A program made the translations under genes and the position numbers. From assembly GCF_001458255.1 (NCBI RefSeq), contig NZ_CYSB01000005.1:124001-188000 (forward strand): DNA of 64,000 nucleotides, in the 5' to 3' direction. This document shows positions 37,324 through 45,031 of this stretch, one piece after another. Position 1 is the stretch's first letter, and every line of letters starts with the position of its first letter. Below the pieces are notes generated by a model. The model saw only the letters and a list, made by a program, of their open reading frames with translations. It was not told the origin of the DNA and did not search any database. Source of the stretch: Thalassovita autumnalis. Its GTDB lineage: Bacteria > Pseudomonadota > Alphaproteobacteria > Rhodobacterales > Rhodobacteraceae.

Positions 37324-37638
37324 ATGGCGAAAAAAGACACTGCAACCGAAACCCCCGGCGTGAATGAGCAGGTTACCGATGCGGTGACGCAGGCCAACGT
37401 CAAGGTCCTGTCAGAAGGTCCGGCCATGGCGATGGGCAACCTCTATCAGAGCATGGCGCATTCCACCGGGATCATGATGGAAAACGCCGTTGCCTCGCAG
37501 CACCAGGCCAATAGCGCGACCCAGGCGGCCACCACCCAAGGCGTGATGATGCTTTATTCCATCGATGATGCCTCAACCGGGGCAAGCGCCGAGCGGCTTG
37601 CCGGATTTGATGACGTGAAAAATAAGAAGAAGGGTTAA
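37324..37638 (+). CDS. RebB family R-body protein (1)
   Basis: 104 aa. Contains the killing-trait/RebB core: VNEQVTDAVTQANVKVL (about 13-29), LYQSMAHSTGIMMENAVASQ (about 43-62). R bodies are ribbons of small Reb proteins rolled into a cytoplasmic cylinder that can unroll explosively, for example on acidification in Caedibacter. A lysine-rich C-terminal tail (KNKKKG) is extra compared with the next paralog. RBS GGAGGG precedes the ATG. Next gene starts 3 bp after the stop. Confidence 0.88.
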   Translation: MAKKDTATETPGVNEQVTDAVTQANVKVLSEGPAMAMGNLYQSMAHSTGIMMENAVASQHQANSATQAATTQGVMMLYSIDDASTGASAERLAGFDDVKNKKKG

Positions 37639-37641
37639 GAC

Positions 37642-37872
37642 ATGGCATTTCCAACCAGTGTTAATGATCAGATCACCGATGCGGTGACACAAGCGAATGT
37701 CAAAGTTGTGGCCGAAGCGCCCGCAATGGCGGCGGCGGGGCTCTATCAGACCTCGGCGCATTCGTCCGGCATCCTGATGGAAAACGCCGTGGCGGCGCAG
37801 CAGGCGGGCAGCACTTTGATGCAGGCGGTGATGACGGCGGCGGTGAAACAGCTGCTGAAGGCAGGGGGCTGA
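37642..37872 (+). CDS. RebB family R-body protein (2)
   Basis: 76 aa, close paralog of the preceding gene: VNDQITDAVTQANVKVVAEAPAMA (about 7-30) and LYQTSAHSSGILMENAVAAQQ (about 34-54). Compact form with only a short C-terminal amphipathic extension, close to the classical RebB size. It sits 3 bp from both neighbours and is probably a main ribbon subunit. Confidence 0.9.
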   Translation: MAFPTSVNDQITDAVTQANVKVVAEAPAMAAAGLYQTSAHSSGILMENAVAAQQAGSTLMQAVMTAAVKQLLKAGG

Positions 37873-37874
37873 GC

Positions 37875-38105
37875 ATGGCGGAACCAACAGAAGTCAACGG
37901 GCAGATCACCGACGCGGTGACACAAACCGTCGTTTTGTCACTAGGGTCTGCGCCTGCGTCGGCATTGATGACCCAGCAGCAGGTCTGGTCCCACGCGATG
38001 GGCCTGGGGTTTGAAAACGCCGTGTCCCGGCAGCAGGCAGGTCAAACCCTGGCCGAGGCGCTGCTGGCCGCTGCGATGCAGCCCAAGGCAGGAGGCACGT
38101 CATGA
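37875..38105 (+). CDS. RebB family R-body protein (3), divergent
   Basis: 76 aa. The N-terminal VNGQITDAVTQ and the ENAVSRQQAGQTLAEALL helix are conserved with the two upstream paralogs, but the middle region (VVLSLGSAPASALMTQQQVW) has diverged and lacks the LYQ/AHS motif. This suggests a specialised subunit rather than a duplicate. The stop overlaps the next start (ATGA). Confidence 0.85.
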   Translation: MAEPTEVNGQITDAVTQTVVLSLGSAPASALMTQQQVWSHAMGLGFENAVSRQQAGQTLAEALLAAAMQPKAGGTS

Positions 38106-38446
38106 GCGAAGCAAAAGCAACAGCCGCGCCAGAGAAAACGGCGCTGAATTCGCAAGCGTTGGAGGCGGCCAAAACCCTGCGCGAACTGGTGGCCAAGAAC
38201 CCCAACGAGCTGGCCAAGGCCGGTCTCAGCCTGGCGCTGTCACAATCGGCTGCGATTGCCTTGCAGGATGCCACCGATCACATGCGCCGGATGCAGATCC
38301 TGTCTGAGGCAGGTGTGGCGCGGGCAATGGCGCAGCAAGATCCGGCGAAAGCGCAGGCGCTGGTGGAGGCCGCGACCCAAGCGGCGGCATCAGCCGGTGA
38401 GGTGCTGGCGAAAACCGGTGAAGTGGCCCGGTCCTTGCTGGATTGA
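38102..38446 (+). CDS. R-body operon protein, distant RebB-like
   Basis: 114 aa, Ala/Gln/Glu-rich and helical. The central SLALSQSAAIALQDATDHMRR...GVARAMAQQ region (about 42-80) has the same rhythm as the RebB core but little identity, preceded by a basic-acidic N-terminal helix. It overlaps the divergent RebB gene by 4 bp, so it is translationally coupled and a likely structural or assembly component. Function unknown. Confidence 0.7.
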   Translation: MSEAKATAAPEKTALNSQALEAAKTLRELVAKNPNELAKAGLSLALSQSAAIALQDATDHMRRMQILSEAGVARAMAQQDPAKAQALVEAATQAAASAGEVLAKTGEVARSLLD

Positions 38447-38869
38447 TCTGCCCGTTGCTGACTGAGCCTAGCCCAAAAACACCGGCCTGGAAGTCGCTAT
38501 TTTCTGGCATTCAGGTCCGTGGTTTCGCCCGCAGATACCTCGCCATGCCCGACAATGGCTGCTTCCAGCAGGACAGCGCTGCCGTTTCAACTCCCGCCCC
38601 TCCGCTCTGGGGCTGAAAACGCGCGGCGCGTGGAAGGGTGCAGCCGTTCCCCCGCTTTGGGGAGTTCGACGCAATTGACGCGCCGCAGAAACAGCGACAC
38701 CCAAGATGCAGATCTAACTGCTTGATCGCCATATCGTGCGCGCCACCAGCGCCGACCTGCGGCTTGTGTGCGTCTTTAATCTGCCGCTCAGTGGGCGTGA
38801 GGTGCACCGGGCAGATGGCAGCTACGCGGTGAGTGAAGGCTGATATCTAGTGGTCAATTCGGCTTGGGA
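38447..38869. other. 423-bp gap after the R-body operon, with a possible gene remnant
   Basis: No supported gene. A short open tail on the plus strand ending at 38843 reads [25 protein letters not shown], the style of a glycoside hydrolase family 13 C-terminus (hydrophobic strand then VCVFNL). It is too short and is closed by a stop 40 codons upstream. It may be the remnant of a deleted gene. The rest shows no feature. Confidence 0.3.
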
Positions 38870-39184
38870 TCAGTCAGCGCCGTAGCGGATGGAAAACCCG
38901 TCCGCCGCTGGGCTGGGCGCCGCCTCCGCCGTGGTTTTGCTGGCCTCTACCGGGGCGGATTGCACATCCGTCACCGAGGCCGCGCCGGGGCCTTCCCACA
39001 GTTCATCCAGCATCTGATTGACCGCATTGCGTTCGCCGGCAAAGACCGCGCGGACAGATCCGAAAGGTTCGTTCTGCACGTAGCCGTTCAGCGCCAGACG
39101 GCGGGCACGAGATTGGGTCCAGGCGCGATAGGCGACGCCTTGAACCTTGCCGGTGATGCGGGCTTCGACGGTGATATGGGGCAT
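38870..39184 (-). CDS. acyP: acylphosphatase with C-terminal extension
   Basis: 104 aa. Hydrolyses acyl phosphates. The active-site Arg20 lies in GKVQGVAYR (residues 12-20) and the catalytic Asn38 in GYVQNEPFGSV. The usual acylphosphatase is about 90 aa; here the region after about 80 holds an Ala/Glu/Pro-rich insert before the final SIRYGAD strand. Stand-alone gene. Confidence 0.85.
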   Translation of the reverse strand: MPHITVEARITGKVQGVAYRAWTQSRARRLALNGYVQNEPFGSVRAVFAGERNAVNQMLDELWEGPGAASVTDVQSAPVEASKTTAEAAPSPAADGFSIRYGAD

Positions 39185-39274
39185 GGCGAGATCCGAGGTT
39201 TTGGGCTGAGCAGGGCTTCAGCCTAACACATCCGCCTGAGTCGCCCCAAAACTTCGCCGCGCAGACCGGGCGCG

Positions 39275-41254
39275 CTATTCAGCCGCCACGGCCTTTGGGT
39301 CCACCAGCGCAACAACGTCCCGCATGATGGCGTTCAGCTCAAAATCCTTGGGCGTATAGACCTTGGCCACCCCCATTTCCAGCAGGCGCTGGGCGTCGGC
39401 GTCCGGGATAATGCCGCCAACGATCACCGGGATATGGCTGAGGCCCGCCGTCCGCATCCGCGCCAGAAGATCTTCCACCAATGGCATGTGCGAACCGGAG
39501 AGGATCGACAGCCCCACCACATGCGCCTGTTTTTCCTGAGCCGCCGCAACCAGTTCCTCTGGCGTCAGGCGGATGCCTTCGTAGTCGATATCCATACCGC
39601 AGTCGCGGGCGCGGAAAGCGATCTGTTCAGCCCCGTTGGAATGCCCGTCGAGACCCGGTTTGCCGACAAGGAACTTCAACCGGCGGCCCAGACGGTCGCT
39701 GACCATGTCCACGGCTTCGCGGATGTCTTCCAGACCTTCGGTTTTATTGCTGACGGATTTCGACACGCCAGTGGGGCCACGGTATTCGCCATGCACCTTG
39801 CGCATCTGGGCGGCCCATTCGCCGGTGGTCACCCCAGCCTTGGCCGCGGCTATGGAGGCGGGCATGATATTTTCCCCGGCTTCCGCAGCGGCGCGCAGGG
39901 CGGCCAGTGCTTTGGCCACCGCATCCTGATCGCGGTCCGCTTTCCATTCCGTCAGACGGGTGACCTGTTCGGCCTCCACCGCCGGATCCACCACCATGAT
40001 GCCGCCATCGCCGGTCATCAGCGGGCTGTCTTCGCCTTGCGTCCATTTGTTGACGCCAACCACAACGGTTTCATTGCGCTCAATCCGGTTCAGACGCTCG
40101 GCGTTGCTGTCGACCAGACGCGATTTCATATAATCGATGGAGGCAACGGCACCACCCATGCTGTCGAGGTTTGACAGTTCCGCCCGCGCGCCGTCCTTCA
40201 ACGCTTCGACCTTGCGGTCCACGGCGGGGTTGCCGTCAAACAGATCCTCATATTCCAACAGGTCGGTTTCATAGGCCATGATCTGCTGCATCCGCAGCGA
40301 CCACTGCTGATCCCAGGGGCGCGGCAGGCCAAGGGCCTCATTCCAAGCGGGCAGCTGCACGGCGCGGGCGCGGGCCTTTTTCGACAGGGTCACCGCCAGC
40401 ATTTCAATCAGGATCCGGTAGACGTTGTTTTCCGGCTGCTGTTCCGTCAGGCCAAGCGAGTTCACCTGAACCCCGTAGCGGAAGCGGCGGAATTTCGGGT
40501 TTTCAACGCCATAGCGCTGCTGACAGATCTCATCCCAGAGGTCGACGAAAGCGCGCATTTTGCACATCTCGGTCACAAACCGGATGCCCGCGTTCACAAA
40601 GAAGCTGATGCGCCCAACCATTGCAGGGAAATCTTCGGCCGGGACGCGCGGGCGCAATTCGTCCAGCACCGCCTGTGCGGTGGCAAGGGCGAAGGCCAGT
40701 TCCTGTTCAGGTGTCGCGCCGGCCTCTTGCAGGTGGTAGGAACAGACGTTCATCGGGTTCCACTTGGGCACGTTGGAATAGCAGTATTCTGCCACATCCG
40801 CGATCATCTTCAGGCTGGGTTTGGGCGGGCAGATATAGGTGCCTCGGCTGAGGTATTCCTTGATAAGATCGTTTTGCACCGTGCCCTGCAGCTTGCTGGT
40901 GTCGGCGCCCTGTTCCTCGGCCACCGCGATGTAAAGCGACAAGAGCCACGGCGCGGTGGCGTTGATCGTCATCGAGGTGTTCATCTGTTCCAGCGGGATT
41001 TCGTCAAACAGGGTCCGCATGTCACCCAGATGGCAGACCGGCACACCCACCTTGCCAACCTCACCGCGGGCCAGAATGTGATCGCTGTCATAGCCCGTCT
41101 GGGTTGGCAGGTCGAACGCCACCGAAAGGCCAGTTTGGCCCTTGGACAGGTTGGAGCGATAAAGCGCGTTGGACGCTTTGGCAGTGGAATGGCCTGCATA
41201 GGTTCGGAACAGCCAGGGGCGGTCTCTTTGGCGCTCTGGGGCGGTCTCGGTCAT
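39275..41254 (-). CDS. ecm: ethylmalonyl-CoA mutase, B12-dependent
   Basis: Converts (2R)-ethylmalonyl-CoA to methylsuccinyl-CoA, the second committed step of the ethylmalonyl-CoA pathway. 659 aa with the N-terminal (beta/alpha)8 barrel starting RTYAGHSTAKASNALYR and a C-terminal cobalamin-binding domain with the DxHxxG histidine in GLDGHSNGAEQIA. It is shorter than methylmalonyl-CoA mutase (about 710-750 aa). It diverges from the PlsB-like gene and ccr lies just beyond. A TTGCAAAAT motif lies in the intergenic region. Confidence 0.9.
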   Translation of the reverse strand: MTETAPERQRDRPWLFRTYAGHSTAKASNALYRSNLSKGQTGLSVAFDLPTQTGYDSDHILARGEVGKVGVPVCHLGDMRTLFDEIPLEQMNTSMTINATAPWLLSLYIAVAEEQGADTSKLQGTVQNDLIKEYLSRGTYICPPKPSLKMIADVAEYCYSNVPKWNPMNVCSYHLQEAGATPEQELAFALATAQAVLDELRPRVPAEDFPAMVGRISFFVNAGIRFVTEMCKMRAFVDLWDEICQQRYGVENPKFRRFRYGVQVNSLGLTEQQPENNVYRILIEMLAVTLSKKARARAVQLPAWNEALGLPRPWDQQWSLRMQQIMAYETDLLEYEDLFDGNPAVDRKVEALKDGARAELSNLDSMGGAVASIDYMKSRLVDSNAERLNRIERNETVVVGVNKWTQGEDSPLMTGDGGIMVVDPAVEAEQVTRLTEWKADRDQDAVAKALAALRAAAEAGENIMPASIAAAKAGVTTGEWAAQMRKVHGEYRGPTGVSKSVSNKTEGLEDIREAVDMVSDRLGRRLKFLVGKPGLDGHSNGAEQIAFRARDCGMDIDYEGIRLTPEELVAAAQEKQAHVVGLSILSGSHMPLVEDLLARMRTAGLSHIPVIVGGIIPDADAQRLLEMGVAKVYTPKDFELNAIMRDVVALVDPKAVAAE

Positions 41255-41420
41255 GGCGGCCTCTCCTCTTACCGGGAACTGTGAATCGGGTCGGTAACTT
41301 TATTTCGCTGTGATAGTGATACGTGGAATTTTGCAACCTTGTCAATTCGCCGCGTCGCAGCGTCAGAAAATGCTGCAGTGCGAGATTTACCCCCATCGCG
41401 TTTCACGGCATGGTGCCCGC

Positions 41421-42809
41421 ATGACAAGAAGCGTTGAAATGCCGCTGTGGGCGCTGGTTCTGCTGGTGGGGTTTGCCGCCGTCACCTTTGCCTCACACTT
41501 CCTATTCCCCTCGGTCCGTTGGTTTTTCCGCAAACGGATGGAGCGTCTGGTGGCGCAGTTGAACACCCGGTTGAGTCGGCCAATTGAGCCGTTCAAACTG
41601 GCCCGGCGCTACGACATGATCGAGAGGCTGATCTATGATCCCGAGGTCAGTCAGGCGGTGTCTGATTACGCAAAGGAGCAGAAAATTCCTGAGGCCGTGG
41701 CGTTTGAAAAGGCACGCGGCTACGCGCGTGAAATCGTGCCGGCCTTCAGTGCCTGGACCTATTTCCGCTTTGGCTCGCGCATTGCTGAACTGCTGGGGCG
41801 CAGTTTTTACCGGGTGCGGGTGCTGAACAAGGATCTGCAGAAGATCGAAGAGATCGACAAAGACGCCACCGTGGTGCTGGTGTCTAACCACCGCTCCAAC
41901 ATGGATTACGTGCTGCTGACCTTCCTGGCGTCCCGCAATGGTGCGCTGTCCTATGCGGTGGGGGAATGGGCGCGGGGCTGGCCGTTGGGGCCTTTGGTGC
42001 GCGCGATGGGGGCCTATTTTATCAGGCGCCGCGATGGCAATGACCTATACCGCGTGGTGCTGGCGACTTTTGTGCGGCAGGCAACTCAGGCCGGCGTCAG
42101 CCAGGCAGTGTTCCCCGAAGGACGGTTGAGCCTGGATGCAAAACTGGCGCCGCCAAAACTGGGTATTTTGAAATATATCTTTGATGCTCATCAGGAGGGC
42201 GGGCGCGAAGTGGTCTTTGTGCCGGTCGCGATGAATTACGACCGTTTGTTGGAAGATCAGGTGCTGATTGCAGCGCAGACCAAGGGCAAGGGCAAGTTCC
42301 GCGTCAAGCTGCGCCGCGCCCTGTGGGGCACGCTGAAGATCTGGTGGCTGGGCCGTCAGGAACGCCGCCGCCGCTATGGGTCGGCCGCAGTGCGCTTTGG
42401 TCAGCCGGTGGCGCTCAGCCAGTTCACCGGTGAGGTTGAGGATCTGGCCGAGGGCCTGATGGCGCAGATTTCGCGCGACATGCCGGTGCTGCCCGTGCCA
42501 CTGATTGCGCATCTGCTGTTGGAGGATGGCGGACCGGTCGAGATGACTGCGCTGGAGATCCGTCTGGAGAAAGCGATGAAGCGTTTGCCCGAAGGCAACA
42601 TCTACCTGCCGCGACGTCGCACAAGCCTGGCCGTGCAACAATCTATCGCCCTGCTGGAGGGGCGGGGAGTGGTGACCGTCGAGGTCGATAAGGTCACAAT
42701 TGTTGAGGAAAAGCACGACATTCTGGTGTTTTACGCGGCCTCCATTGGGCATCTGTTTCGCGATCGCAGCGAAGATCCGCCGGATAATGCTGCGACTGCT
42801 GGGTCATAA
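41421..42809 (+). CDS. glycerol-3-phosphate acyltransferase-like (PlsB/LPLAT)
   Basis: 462 aa from ATG at 41421; the open frame extends 111 bp further upstream without conservation. N-terminal membrane anchor (about 10-30) and an acyltransferase domain with HX4D in NHRSNMDY (about 157-164), YFIRRRDG and FPEGRLS (about 234) blocks. Acylates glycerol 3-phosphate at sn-1 in phospholipid synthesis. It stands between ecm and ccr on the ccr strand. Confidence 0.85.
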   Translation: MTRSVEMPLWALVLLVGFAAVTFASHFLFPSVRWFFRKRMERLVAQLNTRLSRPIEPFKLARRYDMIERLIYDPEVSQAVSDYAKEQKIPEAVAFEKARGYAREIVPAFSAWTYFRFGSRIAELLGRSFYRVRVLNKDLQKIEEIDKDATVVLVSNHRSNMDYVLLTFLASRNGALSYAVGEWARGWPLGPLVRAMGAYFIRRRDGNDLYRVVLATFVRQATQAGVSQAVFPEGRLSLDAKLAPPKLGILKYIFDAHQEGGREVVFVPVAMNYDRLLEDQVLIAAQTKGKGKFRVKLRRALWGTLKIWWLGRQERRRRYGSAAVRFGQPVALSQFTGEVEDLAEGLMAQISRDMPVLPVPLIAHLLLEDGGPVEMTALEIRLEKAMKRLPEGNIYLPRRRTSLAVQQSIALLEGRGVVTVEVDKVTIVEEKHDILVFYAASIGHLFRDRSEDPPDNAATAGS

Positions 42810-42817
42810 AATTACAA

Positions 42818-42830
42818 AAATTGCGCAAAC
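42818..42830. promoter_or_regulatory. TTGCGCAA-type motif upstream of ccr
   Basis: AAATTGCGCAAAC is a near palindrome about 87 bp before the ccr start. GTTTTGCAACG before the malyl-CoA gene (22567) and ATTTTGCAACC between ecm and plsB (41328-41338) are similar. ScfR-type regulators of propionyl- and acetyl-CoA assimilation are known to bind TTTGCAA-like sites, so a shared regulator is possible; unproven. Confidence 0.3.
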
Positions 42831-42916
42831 AGGATTGCTTTGTTTCGCGCCCATCTTTATCTCTCGGATCAGACCCGCGATTCTGCGTCGCGGCATGATC
42901 ACTTATGGAGGCTCAG

Positions 42917-44206
42917 ATGGCTCTGGATACCAACACCGGCATTGCGCCCTATGACGCGCCTGAAAAGGAACTCTACGAAGTCGGCGAAATGCCCCCCTTG
43001 GGCTATGTCCCGGCAAAGATGTACGCCTGGGCGATCCGTCGCGATCGTCAGGGTGAACCTAACAAGGCCATGCAGGTCGAAGTCGTAGACACCCCCAAAT
43101 TGGACAGCCACGAAGTGCTGGTTCTGGTGATGGCGGCAGGTGTGAACTACAACGGCATCTGGGCCGGTCTGGGCGTGCCGATCAGCATGTTCGACGTGCA
43201 CAAGCAGCCCTACCATATCGCCGGTTCCGATGCCTCGGGCATCGTTTGGGCCGTGGGTGATAAGGTTAAGAACTGGAAAGTGGGCGACGAGGTTGTGATC
43301 CACTGTAACCAGGATGATGGCGATGATGAGGAATGCAACGGCGGCGACCCGATGTATTCGCCCAGCCAGCGGATCTGGGGCTATGAGACGCCTGATGGCT
43401 CCTTCGCTCAGTTCACCCGGGTGCAGGCACAGCAGTTGCTGCCGCGTCCCAAGCATCTGACCTGGGAAGAAAGCGCCTGCTACACACTGACGCTGGCCAC
43501 CGCCTATCGGATGCTGTTCGGTCACCATCCGCATGAGCTGAAGCCGGGCCAGAACGTTCTGGTATGGGGTGCCTCGGGTGGCCTAGGGTCCTATGCGATC
43601 CAGCTGGCAAATGCTGCGGGTGCAAACGCGATTGGCGTGATCTCGGGCGAGGACAAGCGGGACTTTGTCATGGGGCTGGGCGCCAAAGGCGTGATCAACC
43701 GTAAGGACTTTGATTGCTGGGGCCAGCTGCCCACGGTGAACACGCCGGAATATGAGGCCTGGTTCAAAGAGGCGCGCCGCTTTGGCAAGGCGATCTGGGA
43801 CATCACCGGCAAAGGCAACAACGTCGACATCGTGTTCGAACACCCCGGCGAAGCCACCTTCCCGGTGTCGAACCTGGTCTGTAAAAAGGGCGGCATGGTT
43901 GTAATCTGCGCCGGCACCACCGGGTTCAACTGTACCTTTGACGTGCGCTACACTTGGATGCACCAGAAGCGTTTGCAGGGCTCACACTTTGCTCATCTGA
44001 AGCAGGCTGCTGCCGCCAACAAGCTGATGATTGAGCGCCGCATTGACCCCTATATGTCTGAGGTCTTCCCCTGGGCGGAAATCCCTGAGGCACATATGAA
44101 AATGTACCGCAACGAACATAAGCCCGGCAACATGTCGGTGCTGGTTCAGGCCCCCAAGACCGGGCTGCGCACACTTGAGGATGTGCTGGACGCGGGGAAA
44201 TCCTGA
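42917..44206 (+). CDS. ccr: crotonyl-CoA carboxylase/reductase
   Basis: NADPH-dependent reductive carboxylation of crotonyl-CoA to (2S)-ethylmalonyl-CoA, the signature reaction of the ethylmalonyl-CoA pathway. 429 aa from ATG at 42917, with GGAGG 5 bp upstream (an ATG at 42905 is also in frame). MDR fold with VNYNGIWAGLG (about 79-89) and a NADPH-binding VWGASGGLGSYA motif (about 217-228). The sequence is highly characteristic. A terminator follows. Confidence 0.95.
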   Translation: MALDTNTGIAPYDAPEKELYEVGEMPPLGYVPAKMYAWAIRRDRQGEPNKAMQVEVVDTPKLDSHEVLVLVMAAGVNYNGIWAGLGVPISMFDVHKQPYHIAGSDASGIVWAVGDKVKNWKVGDEVVIHCNQDDGDDEECNGGDPMYSPSQRIWGYETPDGSFAQFTRVQAQQLLPRPKHLTWEESACYTLTLATAYRMLFGHHPHELKPGQNVLVWGASGGLGSYAIQLANAAGANAIGVISGEDKRDFVMGLGAKGVINRKDFDCWGQLPTVNTPEYEAWFKEARRFGKAIWDITGKGNNVDIVFEHPGEATFPVSNLVCKKGGMVVICAGTTGFNCTFDVRYTWMHQKRLQGSHFAHLKQAAAANKLMIERRIDPYMSEVFPWAEIPEAHMKMYRNEHKPGNMSVLVQAPKTGLRTLEDVLDAGKS

Positions 44207-44234
44207 TCCACGGATCGCTTCTTGCGAAAGTTTG

Positions 44235-44270
44235 ATGCCGTGCCCCTGACCTGGGGCGCGGCATTTCTAA
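44235..44270 (+). terminator. terminator after ccr
   Basis: ATGCCGTGCCCC/GGGGCGCGGCAT 12-bp stem (one U-G pair) with a 6-nt loop, followed by TTCTAATTT. Confidence 0.75.
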
Positions 44271-44349
44271 TTTGAGGTATTTCGCCATTCTCCTTTGGCG
44301 CGAAAATGTGCTAGCGTGCGCCCGGGCGTAGGGACCGACAAAAGGGTCC

Positions 44350-44529
44350 ATGATGAAAAACGACTGGATATTGGAGGTTCTGCGCGACCTTAAGGCTTAC
44401 GCAGATCTCAACGGTTTGGATGTGCTGGCGCATCAGCTTGAAGCTACGGAACGGGTGGCACTGGCTGAGATCCTGTTGGAGGCAGGTCGCGGCATGGAAG
44501 CGGGCAGGGCGCAGGCAAGCGGCAGATAG
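44350..44529 (+). CDS. 59-aa protein downstream of ccr
   Basis: ATG at 44350 (a second ATG at 44353). MMKNDWILEVLRDLKAYAD... is a short, mostly helical acidic protein ending in an Ala/Gly/Arg-rich tail; the WILEVLRDL and LNGLDVLAHQL blocks look conserved in Rhodobacteraceae. It lies beyond the ccr terminator, so it likely has its own promoter in the 80-bp gap. Function unknown. Confidence 0.7.
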   Translation: MMKNDWILEVLRDLKAYADLNGLDVLAHQLEATERVALAEILLEAGRGMEAGRAQASGR

Positions 44530-44590
44530 GTCGCTGGTCACCGTTCGGTAGACTCAGGTTTTGGCAAGGTGAGCTGCCTATCCTTCGCTT

Positions 44591-45031
44591 ATGTTGCGTC
44601 TTGCCCTCGTGAAGCCCTGCGCCAATACCGCTGGCACCCAAACAGGCAGGTGTTTTCGTCTTTGGTGGGAGGATCGGGCGATGGTCTCACAGGCGGCAAT
44701 TTCCCTGCACCTTAGACAGGCGCTATGGCGTAACCTTGGGGATCTGCAGCAAACCGACCTGTGTGATCCTGAGGCTGCGGCGGGGCTGGCCCTAGTGTTG
44801 GACCAATTGCATGTAGATCTGCAAAATGCGCCGAAAATGCAGGGGCTTGCCGCCATGGGATCGCCCGCATTGTGCCGGGTGGCGCGCTGTTCACCAGCGC
44901 AGATCCGGCGGTGGTGGAACAGGGCCTATGCGCCGTTTGAAACCGGGCTGCAGCCGATGGCCTCTGGCCCTTCGTCACGCCCCGCTATAGGGTCGCGCCA
45001 TGACTGTTCCCGCGCTGCAATTCTCCGATGA
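44591..45031 (+). CDS. doubtful hypothetical ORF before the helicase
   Basis: 146 codons, open from ATG at 44591 to 45031; overlaps the start of the helicase by 32 bp. No family recognised, composition Arg/Ala/Leu-rich. The 3' half also reads plausibly in another frame (FTSADPAVVEQGLCAV then stop), so this may be a decayed or spurious frame. It fills the 470-bp space between 44530 and 45000, which otherwise contains nothing I can identify. Confidence 0.25.
   Translation: MLRLALVKPCANTAGTQTGRCFRLWWEDRAMVSQAAISLHLRQALWRNLGDLQQTDLCDPEAAAGLALVLDQLHVDLQNAPKMQGLAAMGSPALCRVARCSPAQIRRWWNRAYAPFETGLQPMASGPSSRPAIGSRHDCSRAAILR

Noticed and set aside
37078-38446. R-body operon as a toxin-antitoxin or phage gene group
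   Set aside because: No toxin, antitoxin or phage structural genes; the core ITDAVTQ/ENAVA pattern fits RebB instead.
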